A stretch of DNA of 21,809 nt from a virus, in the IMG/VR virus record IMGVR_UViG_3300042558_004642, positions 1 through 21,809 of that record; one strand, given 5' to 3'. A program made the translations under genes and the position numbers. Shown piece by piece: positions 7,406 to 14,560 of the stretch (position 1 is the stretch's first letter; each line of letters begins with the position of its first letter). A model generated the notes under the pieces. It was given only the letters and a program-made list of their open reading frames with translations. It was not told the DNA's origin and ran no database searches.

Positions 7406-7744
7406 ATGCGACCACTATGCAAGGCCTGCGCACAGCGACCTAGAGCCATTAATTACTACAAAGACACTCGTGCCTATTACAGAACACTGTGTGAAATCTG
7501 TCTAGCACACGGTGCAAGTGCTCATGTTCCACGTTGGCAACGAGCAGGATACAAACCCAAACCCGTGTGTGAAAAATGCGGGTTTCGATCTCAACACGCC
7601 GAAGTATTTCGAGTGTTTCATGTAGATGAAAATCTCAACAACTGCAGACCCTCAAATCTCAAAACCGTGTGCTTGAACTGCGCTGCTATCTTAGGCAAAG
7701 AGGGTATAACTTGGAGGCAAGGCGATCTTATTGCTGACTACTAG
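7406..7744 (+). CDS. Four-CxxC zinc protein with degenerate HNH-like C-terminus
   Basis: A 112-residue basic protein with four CxxC knuckles: C5/C8, C29/C32, C55/C58 and C89/C92, enough for two structural zinc sites. The second half follows the HNH layout: the CEKCGF knuckle, then FHVDENLNN (71-79), then SNLKTVCLNC (83-92). However, the first His of the usual HH pair is Phe (F71) and the closing His after the last CxxC is Ala (A93). It is therefore probably not a working HNH nuclease, and a nucleic-acid-binding zinc protein is more likely. It is transcribed opposite to both neighbours, and its last 54 bases overlap the 3' end of the kinase gene on the other strand. Similar proteins occur in marine T4-like phages, function unknown to me. 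Confidence 0.75.
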   Translation: MRPLCKACAQRPRAINYYKDTRAYYRTLCEICLAHGASAHVPRWQRAGYKPKPVCEKCGFRSQHAEVFRVFHVDENLNNCRPSNLKTVCLNCAAILGKEGITWRQGDLIADY

Positions 7745-8347
7745 GTTTGCACTCTGCTCGTAAAGTTCATCGATGCTGCCATTGTTGTCGATGATCTTGT
7801 CAAAATCACTGCCCAGCCATGCCCATTCCGATGCATGTATTTTACGCATCTTCATGGCGTTTAGCCCTACATTATTGCCTTGATTGGCGCTGATAGCATC
7901 CTCATACCAGTCAGGCAACTCACCACGCTGCACCCAAACAATTTGGCCGCCTGCATCTTTAATTGATTTAATTTCATTGGGGAAACGGCAGTCTGAAATT
8001 ACAATATGATCTTTGCTGAGACGCAGTTTGTTTTCTAATGAAGCAATCCATATGTCGTCGTGGAACGACCTACGACAGACTTCTGTTCCCCAGTATTGTA
8101 GAACCCATCTAGGAGTTAATGTGGGCATGTCTAAACGTGCTGCCCACCAAGGATCTACTTGTTCACGCCATTCTCGAGCCTGTGCTGTGCGCCCTTCCAG
8201 CATGGTTCGATCCCAGCCAAACACGCTGGCCACGGCATCTTTGAGTGTTGAAGCAAAACTTTCTCTGCGAAATTCGTGAAAATTAACTAGATAGTCGGCT
8301 ACAGTGTCTTTGCCCGAGCCTATGAAACCGCATACACCTATAATCAT
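7691..8347 (-). CDS. 1: Deoxynucleoside monophosphate kinase (T4 gp1-like)
   Basis: Phosphorylates dNMPs to dNDPs using ATP in the cytoplasm, feeding phage DNA synthesis. It has an intact Walker A loop GFIGSGKDT (residues 7-15) right at the N-terminus, then the family segments FASTLKDAVASVFGW (about 31-45), a substrate-lid region with REWREQVDPWW, TPRWVLQYWGTEVCR (about 78-92), and a Walker B-like strand HIVISDCRFPNE. Length 218 compares with 241 for T4 gp1. The ATG at 8347 has a good ribosome site (AAAGGGG, near 8353-8359). Upstream is a near-consensus sigma70 promoter instead of a late box, so it can be expressed early although it lies among late genes. Its C-terminus overlaps the convergent zinc-protein gene. 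Confidence 0.9.
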   Translation of the reverse strand: MIIGVCGFIGSGKDTVADYLVNFHEFRRESFASTLKDAVASVFGWDRTMLEGRTAQAREWREQVDPWWAARLDMPTLTPRWVLQYWGTEVCRRSFHDDIWIASLENKLRLSKDHIVISDCRFPNEIKSIKDAGGQIVWVQRGELPDWYEDAISANQGNNVGLNAMKMRKIHASEWAWLGSDFDKIIDNNGSIDELYEQSANLVVSNKIALPPSYTLFA

Positions 8348-8367
8348 AAATTGTCCCCTTTAGAACA

Positions 8368-8396
8368 ATTATAATATAGATTAGTTATAAGGTCAA
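8368..8396 (-). promoter_or_regulatory. Near-consensus sigma70 promoter for the dNMP kinase
   Basis: Minus strand carries TTGACC (8391-8396), a spacer of exactly 17 bases (8374-8390), and TATAAT (8368-8373). The start of transcription would be near 8361, 14 bases before the kinase ATG and just upstream of its AAAGGGG ribosome site. The -35 hexamer overlaps the gp13 stop codon (8393-8395). This fits host-polymerase early or middle expression. Confidence 0.8.
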
Positions 8397-9151
8397 CCAG
8401 TTATCCAGGTATATCCGCTGCCGCCGGGAACCAATTTCATCAGATCGTCGGTGAGTTTTTCCATCTCAGTTTGACCTTCTGTGATCAGTGCTGTACCATT
8501 GAGTTGAGTACCACCCTGCGGACCTGCGATCTGTCCAAACTTGCTTCGAGCCTGTCCTAGCATCATTTTGCAGTTGGCTAACGCATAGTCTTTGATCCAC
8601 TGTCCGGAATACACATCATCAATAATCACAAAGTCAGGTCGGCTATTGTATACCTGCAACATCACAGATTCTTCGCCGCGAGGACGTTGATGTATGATCA
8701 GCTTGTGACTCTGTGGATGCCATGTGTAGTTAATAAATGAACCAAACATCTTGCCTACCAATTCTTGATACTGTGCAAACAGTTCATAGGTTAGCAAGCC
8801 GCCCATATTCGTTGAACTCAACAAATAGGTATTGGCATAGGCCAAGTTAAATGGCTCAAACACCGTTCCACCCGTTCCATTACCCGTTCTTGATCCCACC
8901 GATCTGCGGAATATCTGTCGAACCTGCTGTATTTCTTTGGGCAGGATATATTCGTTGGTGCTTTCTGTGAGGGTTAAAAACGCATAACTTTCTTCCACAG
9001 CGTTGTCGCTACGCTGACGGAAAACTGCTAGAGCACGATTAAGTGCTGTGTCGTAGTGGATGGGATCTAGTTCTACATCTACCATACCATCGCCTAGCAT
9101 GGTTTTGCAGTAGTTGTATACGGAATTTTTGGCTTGATCTGATGTGCTCAT
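8393..9151 (-). CDS. 13: Neck protein gp13
   Basis: Head-completion/neck protein that, with gp14, seals the packaged portal and forms the tail-docking site. At 252 residues it is somewhat shorter than T4 gp13 (309). It has the gp13 order: an N-terminal helix pair around CKTMLGDGMVDVELDPIHYDTALNRALAVFRQ (15-46), a strand run to NEYILPKEIQQVRQIFRR (67-84), the central YANTYLLSS...LTYELFAQYQELVGKMFG region, then NYTWHPQSHKLIIHQRP, WIKDYALANCKMMLGQARSKFGQI and GGTQLNGTALITEGQTEMEKL. The start sits five bases after a late box with no Shine-Dalgarno sequence. In T4, gp13 and gp14 lie in the same direction; here gp13 is divergent from gp14 with only 27 bases between them. Confidence 0.8.
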   Translation of the reverse strand: MSTSDQAKNSVYNYCKTMLGDGMVDVELDPIHYDTALNRALAVFRQRSDNAVEESYAFLTLTESTNEYILPKEIQQVRQIFRRSVGSRTGNGTGGTVFEPFNLAYANTYLLSSTNMGGLLTYELFAQYQELVGKMFGSFINYTWHPQSHKLIIHQRPRGEESVMLQVYNSRPDFVIIDDVYSGQWIKDYALANCKMMLGQARSKFGQIAGPQGGTQLNGTALITEGQTEMEKLTDDLMKLVPGGSGYTWITG

Positions 9152-9156
9152 ACGAG

Positions 9157-9163
9157 TATTTAT
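9157..9163 (-). promoter_or_regulatory. T4-type late promoter box for gp13, leaderless type
   Basis: Minus strand reads G-ATAAATA-CTCGT-ATG, the same five-base spacing as at 89-95 and 3036-3042. Predicted transcription starts on the gp13 ATG. It lies back to back with the gp14 box, seven bases away. Confidence 0.7.
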
Positions 9164-9170
9164 CGTAGCG

Positions 9171-9177
9171 GTAAATA
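9171..9177 (+). promoter_or_regulatory. T4-type late promoter box for gp14
   Basis: Plus strand reads GGTAAATA. Using the T4 rule, transcription starts near 9183, two bases before the second gp14 ATG (9185) and after the first (9179). This argues that 9185 is the true start. Confidence 0.55.
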
Positions 9178-9178
9178 T

Positions 9179-10576
9179 ATGACTATGCCAAGACTCAGTT
9201 TATACCGGCCCGAAAAGGGCAACGATTTCCGCTTTATTGATAAAACCGCCTGGGAAATGTTCCAAGTTGGCGGCACAGATGTGCTGGTGCACAGATATAT
9301 AGGTCCTGGCACGGCCATACAAGGCGATAGTCCTAGCACTCCTACCTACGCCACTGATAACGTAGCAAACATACAGGATCTGTTATTTTTAGAAAATCGA
9401 GATCGCAAATATGATCCTGATGTTTATGTCATGCGCGGTGTATACAATATATCTGATATCGATTTTAATCTCAGCCAGTTTGGCCTGTTCCTACAGAATG
9501 ACACTATTTTTATCACATTCCATATCACCGATACTGTAGAAAAACTAGGTCGTAAAATTATAGCAGGGGATGTGATAGAACTGCCGCATCTCAAAGACGA
9601 ATACGCTTTGAATGATTTAACTTTTGCCTTGAAACGTTTCTTTGTGATTGAAGAAGTTAGTAGAGCAGCGGAAGGATTTTCAGCCACATGGTATCCACAT
9701 TTATATCGTGCCAAGTGCAAACCATTAGTAGACAGTCAAGAATTCAAACAGATTCTAGACGACATTGCAGACCGAGAATTCTTCAAAGGCACTTATAATT
9801 CAACCATAACTTACTATCCCGGCGATGTTGTATTAGCCGACAATGGCAAAAAATATCAAGTCATACAAGAAGTCACTGGTGTGGCTCCGCCTAATAATAC
9901 CTATTATGCATTGGCAGATACATTGCGAGATGTGATCAGTACCTATGAAAAAGAAATGCAGATCACTGCCGCGGTGTTAGATCAAGCAGAAGCAGACGCA
10001 CCACGCAGCGGTTACGATACCAGCAAGTATTATACTCTACAGAGAACCAACGACGGTACCGCAGAATTAGCCAGTGTAGATGCATCGTTGGTGACTGTTG
10101 ACGCAGCTACACAAGCCACTGATGAAAATGGAGTTCCCCAATTTGACTCAGATGGTAATCCAATATTTGTTGGTCAGACTGCTAGCTCGGTGATATTACC
10201 GGCGGATGGTGATGGCTATGAAGGTTATCTAACCAAAGACGGTTTACCTCCTAACGGTGCTCCATTTACCGCAGGCATTTCTTTTCCAAACAATCCTGTT
10301 AATGGACAATTTGCACTGCGAACAGATTATCTTCCTAACAGACTGTTTAGATTTGACGGAGTAAGATGGCGCAAGTTTGAAGACAATGTGCGCACGACTA
10401 TGAGCAATCTTGGAGCCAGTGATGTAGCAGCCGGCGAACCTTTTGCAGACAAAGATGTGCGTCAGACACAAAAATCTACATTCATAAACAATCCCACTGT
10501 GAACACCATAGACGGTCACACAGTTAAAGAAAAGCAGAGTCTCAGCAAGGCTCTAAGACCTGAGGCAGACCTATAA
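9179..10576 (+). CDS. 14: Neck protein gp14, extended
   Basis: Partner of gp13 in the neck. The first 200 residues follow gp14: an opening domain, LENRDRKYDPDVYVMRGVY (71-89), a strand with FGLFLQNDTIFITFHI (101-116), GDVIELPHLKDEYALNDLTF (130-149), RFFVIEEVSRAAEG (153-166) and WYPHLYRAKCKPL (171-183). The reading is 465 residues against 256 in T4. Residues about 204-248 form a small module (YYPGDVVLADNGKKYQVIQE) resembling the short carbohydrate-binding type modules of phage structural proteins, and the C-terminus carries NGQFALRTDYLPNRLFRFDG plus VRW, a display-type hairpin. Two ATGs are possible: 9179 and 9185. The late box makes 9185 more likely. The gp14 stop and gp15 start overlap as TAATG (10574-10578). 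Confidence 0.75.
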   Translation: MTMPRLSLYRPEKGNDFRFIDKTAWEMFQVGGTDVLVHRYIGPGTAIQGDSPSTPTYATDNVANIQDLLFLENRDRKYDPDVYVMRGVYNISDIDFNLSQFGLFLQNDTIFITFHITDTVEKLGRKIIAGDVIELPHLKDEYALNDLTFALKRFFVIEEVSRAAEGFSATWYPHLYRAKCKPLVDSQEFKQILDDIADREFFKGTYNSTITYYPGDVVLADNGKKYQVIQEVTGVAPPNNTYYALADTLRDVISTYEKEMQITAAVLDQAEADAPRSGYDTSKYYTLQRTNDGTAELASVDASLVTVDAATQATDENGVPQFDSDGNPIFVGQTASSVILPADGDGYEGYLTKDGLPPNGAPFTAGISFPNNPVNGQFALRTDYLPNRLFRFDGVRWRKFEDNVRTTMSNLGASDVAAGEPFADKDVRQTQKSTFINNPTVNTIDGHTVKEKQSLSKALRPEADL

Positions 10577-12153
10577 TGGATTTTCACTACGACGGACAGA
10601 TACGACGGTATGTCACGCAGTTCATGCGTGTGTTCATTGGATTTAAATATCAAGCAGGCGATGGCGAACAACGACAGATTCCTGTAATGTATGGCGATTT
10701 GACCAGACAGGTAGCCAGCATTATCAAAGATAATTCTGAAAACAAAATGCCTACGGTGCCGAGAATAGCTTGTTATATCACAGGCATTGAGATGGATACT
10801 AACAGGCTCAGTGATCCCACATTCGTGTCTAAGATACATGTGAGAGAACGCAGATTCACAGACGCCAGTGGCACAAGAGAATATTCGGGCGCACAGGGCG
10901 GCAATTACACTGTTGAAAGGCTCATGCCTACTCCATTCAAACTGACCATGAAAGCTGATATATGGACATCCAACACCGATCAAAAATTACAGTTGTTGGA
11001 ACAGATATTAGTGCTGTTTAATCCCAGTTTAGAACTACAGACCACTGACAATTATATAGACTGGACCAGTCTCAGCGCCATGTATCTAACCGGCACTAAT
11101 TTTTCCAGTAGGACAATACCTCAAGGCGCAGAATCAGATATAGACATCTGCAGTCTTGATTTTGAAATGCCTGTGTATATATCACCACCGGCCAAGGTCA
11201 AAAAACTAGGCATAGTTCAAAGCATAATAGCCAATGTGTTCACAGAACAGGGCGATGTGATGGATCTTTCAGATCTAATATACAACACTTCTCAATCCAG
11301 TATGACCCTAGTTACTAAAACTTATGGTAATTATCGAGTGTTACTGTTCAAATCTAACACAGGAACAGTCAATGATAATCAATATGATCTCACACTCGTG
11401 AATCCATTAGATGCTGTGCAGTCATTGGGGCTGAGTCAGAAAGAATTTAAAAATGGCGAACCGGTAGAGTGGTCAAAGATTCTAGAGATACAAGGCGGCT
11501 ATGTGCCGGGCAGTGAGATATGGTTCAAAAAAGCCAGTGGCTATGAGATTGTGGGCACGTTTGTGATCAATCCTCTAGACCAGACTGTTCTCACGGTGAC
11601 TTTAGATGCAGACACATATCCTGCCAATGACGACATTGCCAGTAGTATCCCCGGCATAGCTGCTAGAGGCACGGTAGATGCTATCATAGATCCTTACAAG
11701 TATAATCCGTTAGAAGTCTATGGATCATACTCGCAGATACCAGTAGGTTTAAGATTCTTGATGTTAGACGATGTCAACAACAGTGAGAATCGTGGAGGTT
11801 ACATTAACCTTCCTTCTAATCCTGCAGACAGCACAAACATACCATATAGAGGTCCGCAGGCCTGGCGTGATCCTAGTAATAACGATTCATCATGGGAAAA
11901 TCAAGACGGCACGGATCCTGTGATCACAGCCAACTCTATTGTAGAGTGGACTGGGCAAACCTGGGCCACAATTTGGAATCCTGAAGATCATACATTGGAA
12001 GATGCAGCTATTGCAGGTGAAGATTTCTCACCCACACATATTCAAAATATCCGCACAGGCATCAAATACAAATGGGATGGCACTCAATGGCTCAAAGCAT
12101 TTGAAGGTGAATATCTGCCAGGAGAGTGGAACTTCAAGACAGTGGGCGGATAA
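10576..12153 (+). CDS. 15: Tail sheath stabiliser / tail completion protein gp15, extended
   Basis: Terminates the sheath and tube and connects tail to neck. Residues 1-215 match T4 gp15: MDFHYDGQIRRYVTQFMRVF (T4 'GYFYNSSFRRYATLMGDLF'), RQIPVMYGDLTRQ, MPTVPRIACYITGIEMDTNR (58-77; T4 'LPRINLHLVDFSYN'), TPFKLTMKADIWTSN (119-133), LLEQILVLFNPSLELQT (140-156), and SLDFEMPVYISPP (193-205; T4 'SLTFEVNGWMYPP'). T4 gp15 has 272 residues and this has 525, so about 300 residues are added at the C-terminus. The addition ends with Trp-rich segments (IVEWTGQTWATIWN, GIKYKWDGTQWLKAFEGEY) like those in the sheath and gp14. The start shares a base with the gp14 stop. Confidence 0.82.
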   Translation: MDFHYDGQIRRYVTQFMRVFIGFKYQAGDGEQRQIPVMYGDLTRQVASIIKDNSENKMPTVPRIACYITGIEMDTNRLSDPTFVSKIHVRERRFTDASGTREYSGAQGGNYTVERLMPTPFKLTMKADIWTSNTDQKLQLLEQILVLFNPSLELQTTDNYIDWTSLSAMYLTGTNFSSRTIPQGAESDIDICSLDFEMPVYISPPAKVKKLGIVQSIIANVFTEQGDVMDLSDLIYNTSQSSMTLVTKTYGNYRVLLFKSNTGTVNDNQYDLTLVNPLDAVQSLGLSQKEFKNGEPVEWSKILEIQGGYVPGSEIWFKKASGYEIVGTFVINPLDQTVLTVTLDADTYPANDDIASSIPGIAARGTVDAIIDPYKYNPLEVYGSYSQIPVGLRFLMLDDVNNSENRGGYINLPSNPADSTNIPYRGPQAWRDPSNNDSSWENQDGTDPVITANSIVEWTGQTWATIWNPEDHTLEDAAIAGEDFSPTHIQNIRTGIKYKWDGTQWLKAFEGEYLPGEWNFKTVGG

Positions 12154-12161
12154 GTATCTGC

Positions 12162-12557
12162 ATGCAACAGCGTGCCGGATTATTATTTTTAGCTAAAACC
12201 ACAGGTCGCATATTTCTAATCTTAGATGATGAGCGATGGACTGTGCCTACCTTTCAACGCAATAACAGTCTTCTAGAGGATGCAGACGCATTGTTAACTC
12301 AATACGCACAGGGGCGTATAGTTCCTATCGAACTGTATCTATCTGAAGATCGCGGGTTTGAGTATGGCACCTATGTGTGCGTGGTCGATCAAGAGTTTTT
12401 GACTATGGCGTCAAAGACTGTATGCTGGGCTGATTTAGATTGCCTTCCCAAACAACTACACTCGGGATTGAGAACTACATTAAATAATCAAGTAATACGT
12501 GTGAAAATAGAAACCATATTGGAGTTAGAAAATGTCAAGTCTGTTACAAAAATCTAG
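12162..12557 (+). CDS. Nudix-fold-like protein lacking the Nudix box
   Basis: A 131-residue protein starting MQQRAGLLFLAKTTGRIFLI, a Nudix-type opening strand pair, followed by DERWTVPTFQRN where Nudix enzymes have 'W-x-LPGG', and ending with the usual tail ..VCWADLDCLPKQLHSGLRTTL. The catalytic box (G-x5-E-x7-REUXEEXGU) is absent; the stretch NSLLEDADALLTQYAQGRI sits at its place with no REXXEE. So the fold is plausible and hydrolase activity is not. The ATG at 12162, eight bases after the gp15 stop, was chosen over a GTG at 12126 that lies inside gp15. It overlaps the next gene by 26 bases. Degenerate proteins of this type near neck genes are, to my memory, recurrent in marine T4-like phages. 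Confidence 0.6.
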   Translation: MQQRAGLLFLAKTTGRIFLILDDERWTVPTFQRNNSLLEDADALLTQYAQGRIVPIELYLSEDRGFEYGTYVCVVDQEFLTMASKTVCWADLDCLPKQLHSGLRTTLNNQVIRVKIETILELENVKSVTKI

Positions 12558-12810
12558 TAGATTCCAGGAAGATTATGAGCGATATCGCACAGCCATCGAC
12601 ACAATGCCTGATGGTGCAGCTAAACAAGAATCTCAACAACTATTGAATAAACTTGTTGCAGAAATAAAAAAATTAGATAGCATGCATATGGAAATGATCT
12701 ACAGTCGTCAGCTACCTACCATGGGCAGTGAAATGAAACAAGATATCACAGCTATAAGAAAAAAATTAGAAACTAGAATCAGAGACTGGTCACAGGCACA
12801 AAAAAACTAA
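12532..12810 (+). CDS. Unknown small helical protein
   Basis: A 92-residue, highly charged, almost wholly helical protein with no Cys. It opens MSSLLQKSSRFQEDYERYRT, has a short break (DTMPDGAAKQ), then long amphipathic helices LLNKLVAEIKKLDSMHMEMI and IRKKLETRIRDWSQAQ suited to a coiled coil. I do not recognise a function. It is the last gene of the plus-strand gp14-gp15 block and overlaps the preceding gene by 26 bases, with its ATG inside the neighbour's final codons. Its stop lies seven bases from the stop of the convergent oxygenase gene, and no terminator hairpin is visible between them. Length and position recall small recombination-mediator proteins such as UvsY, but the sequence does not support that name. 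Confidence 0.65.
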   Translation: MSSLLQKSSRFQEDYERYRTAIDTMPDGAAKQESQQLLNKLVAEIKKLDSMHMEMIYSRQLPTMGSEMKQDITAIRKKLETRIRDWSQAQKN

Positions 12811-12817
12811 ACAAAAT

Positions 12818-13345
12818 TTATTGAGCATTGTGCAAAATTGTTCCTTTTAGAACCCAACTTACACTTATACGTCTAGGTTTAGTTGACGCAATCGGTCTAT
12901 GACTTAGATTAGAATCAAAAAATATGCCTGTGTTTTCTTTGTGGAAACATTTTTGATGTTCAAATTCAGTCCCGCCATTGCTATCATCTACATAATAAAG
13001 TAAACTATATGTTCCAGGTAATTTATAAGAGTTATCATTATGCCAGGCAGTGACCTGACCAGCAGTGTAAAAATTTATCATACAGTGATTTAAAAAATCA
13101 ATTTTAAACCATTCTTTATTTTGATCTAACCATCGATCAAGAACATAGGTCAATGATTCTACTCTGTTCCAATTATTGATGTTTTGTTGTTTATTAAATG
13201 TTAACTTACCAAATGCCGCCTTTTCTAAATCGATTTCACCGGTTGCATAACTTGGAAAATTCCAATCTAACATCGGATTTAATACTTGTTCTTTAACTAT
13301 AGAATGCAACCATTCGTCTGTGAATTTGTTATACTGTTTAATCAT
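12818..13345 (-). CDS. 2OG-Fe(II) oxygenase (canonical HxD...H)
   Basis: Predicted iron- and 2-oxoglutarate-dependent oxygenase of the prolyl-4-hydroxylase-like group. The double-stranded beta-helix core runs MINFYTAGQVTAWHNDNSY (89-107), with the facial triad H102-x-D104 and H149 (SNLSHRP), and the 2OG-binding Arg R159 in RRISVSW. YSLLYYVDDSNGGTEFEH (113-130) is the usual strand-turn. All metal and cosubstrate residues are present, so it should be active. At 175 residues it is a single domain. It is the last gene of the oxygenase cluster and its ATG overlaps the upstream stop (ATGA, 13342-13345). Substrate unknown: protein side chains, a cell-surface sugar or a nucleobase are possible. Confidence 0.85.
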   Translation of the reverse strand: MIKQYNKFTDEWLHSIVKEQVLNPMLDWNFPSYATGEIDLEKAAFGKLTFNKQQNINNWNRVESLTYVLDRWLDQNKEWFKIDFLNHCMINFYTAGQVTAWHNDNSYKLPGTYSLLYYVDDSNGGTEFEHQKCFHKENTGIFFDSNLSHRPIASTKPRRISVSWVLKGTILHNAQ

Positions 13346-14028
13346 TTTTGCAATCGTTGTCGTTCTATCAACACATTCAAATTGTCTTTGGGCTCAAATT
13401 TTAATGTTGGAGCATCTAAATTTAAAAAACTGGTCTTATCTAATAGGCCTATTGTTCCATTCACCCAAGTGTTAAAAGATAAACTTATCCTATCAGTGTC
13501 AGCTATTGATCTCATTACAGAATGTTCTAAGTAGGACGGAAATATCAATAATGTTCCTTGTTTGATTTCAACTGTGGTGCTATGAGTGTTATATTGATTA
13601 TATTTGATAGGAAACATCTTTAATGAGCCCCAAACACAATTTTTATCTACGTGAAATTCAATAGGTGCAGGATCCTCTGTGAAATATAGAACTCCGCTGA
13701 CAATGCTATTCACATGATGATGTTGATAATGATATGCACCTGTTGTGGTACGATTCAACCAACTGATAGTAGGAAACAACTGATTAGATATAGACATTAC
13801 CTCTCGAGCATATAGATTCAACTGTGTTTGCACAAAATCACATACTCTTGACATTTCAGGTAAATGTATGATATCAAATCTATCCGATCCTACACATCTT
13901 CCTGGTTCATCTTTGTATCGAGAATACAAAGATGACTGTTTTACAAATTCTAATTCTTCGTTGGTGAATCCTTGTATCTCTGCAACAAATAATGGAGTTG
14001 GAAATAACGGAATAACATCATGTGTCAT
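13342..14028 (-). CDS. 2OG-Fe(II) oxygenase-like protein (HxH...H type)
   Basis: Predicted member of the group of small 2OG oxygenases typical of marine phages (TIGR02466-like): it opens VIPLFPTPLFVAEI, has the core AYHYQHHHVNSIVSGVLYF (98-116), then GTLLIFPSYLEHSV (158-171), and closes DRISLSFNTWVNG (179-191). Candidate iron ligands are H103, H105 and H169, with R180 for 2OG. In place of the textbook HxD pair there is HxH, as in its paralogues here. Length 228 with a charged C-terminal extension after residue 195. A ribosome site AAGGCGG lies about nine bases before the ATG. It is co-transcribed with the oxygenases on both sides. Confidence 0.8.
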   Translation of the reverse strand: MTHDVIPLFPTPLFVAEIQGFTNEELEFVKQSSLYSRYKDEPGRCVGSDRFDIIHLPEMSRVCDFVQTQLNLYAREVMSISNQLFPTISWLNRTTTGAYHYQHHHVNSIVSGVLYFTEDPAPIEFHVDKNCVWGSLKMFPIKYNQYNTHSTTVEIKQGTLLIFPSYLEHSVMRSIADTDRISLSFNTWVNGTIGLLDKTSFLNLDAPTLKFEPKDNLNVLIERQRLQK

Positions 14029-14038
14029 AGAAACCGCC

Positions 14039-14560
14039 TTATCTAAATTTTAAATCAAAGCCAATTATAGTTTTGATTGTGTGTGAATTATTAGGCAACG
14101 TGTAATGTAAAATATTACTCGGTACAATAATCATTAATCCTTCACTGGCTTCAATATTCTTTATCTCTGTTTGATCAGTTATGGGATTATTTACAGGATT
14201 AATAAAATAAGTTGGACTGTGTAAGGTTTCATCGTAATCTAAATAGATGATTCCCGAATATCCCACCCCCGAGTGATTATGAGGGATATGAAATTCATCT
14301 TTTGCATAAGACACTGTCCATACGTCGCCTATATCTAATGATTCTACTTTAATTTCATTAGAAAACAGAGCCAGTTCATTCTTAAAAATTTCAACAAACT
14401 CAGACTGATAGCTGTTATTACCTCGATCGCTTGCAAACAATTGACCGGGCTTTCTTACCAATGCCGCTGCATTAATTTTTTTTGAAATTTTTTCTTTCTT
14501 TGATTCCCAATCATTGATATAATAACTATAAAATTTTGTTTCAAACAATGTACTTTGCAC
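14039..14560 (-). CDS. 2OG-Fe(II) oxygenase-like protein, third cluster copy
   Basis: A 173-residue protein with the same core order: DVWTVSYAKDEFHIPHNHSG (79-98), YSGIIYLDYDE (101-111), and GLMIIVPSNILHYTLP (141-156), then TIIGFDLKF. Candidate ligands are H94, H96 and H152. The Arg usually found after the last His to bind 2OG is not visible; K163 sits near its place, so cosubstrate binding may differ or be lost. Translation begins at GTG (14558-14560), which shares a base with the TAG stop of the upstream gene, an arrangement typical of coupled translation. Confidence 0.75.
   Translation of the reverse strand: MQSTLFETKFYSYYINDWESKKEKISKKINAAALVRKPGQLFASDRGNNSYQSEFVEIFKNELALFSNEIKVESLDIGDVWTVSYAKDEFHIPHNHSGVGYSGIIYLDYDETLHSPTYFINPVNNPITDQTEIKNIEASEGLMIIVPSNILHYTLPNNSHTIKTIIGFDLKFR

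Noticed and set aside
7406-7744. Functional HNH homing endonuclease
   Set aside because: The first catalytic His and the closing His are replaced by Phe and Ala.
12126-12161. GTG at 12126 as the start of the Nudix-like gene
   Set aside because: It lies inside the gp15 coding end and adds 12 residues with no Nudix-like content; the ATG at 12162 begins at the first Nudix-like strand.
12532-12810. UvsY recombination mediator
   Set aside because: Size and helical nature are compatible, but no residues characteristic of UvsY can be aligned with confidence.
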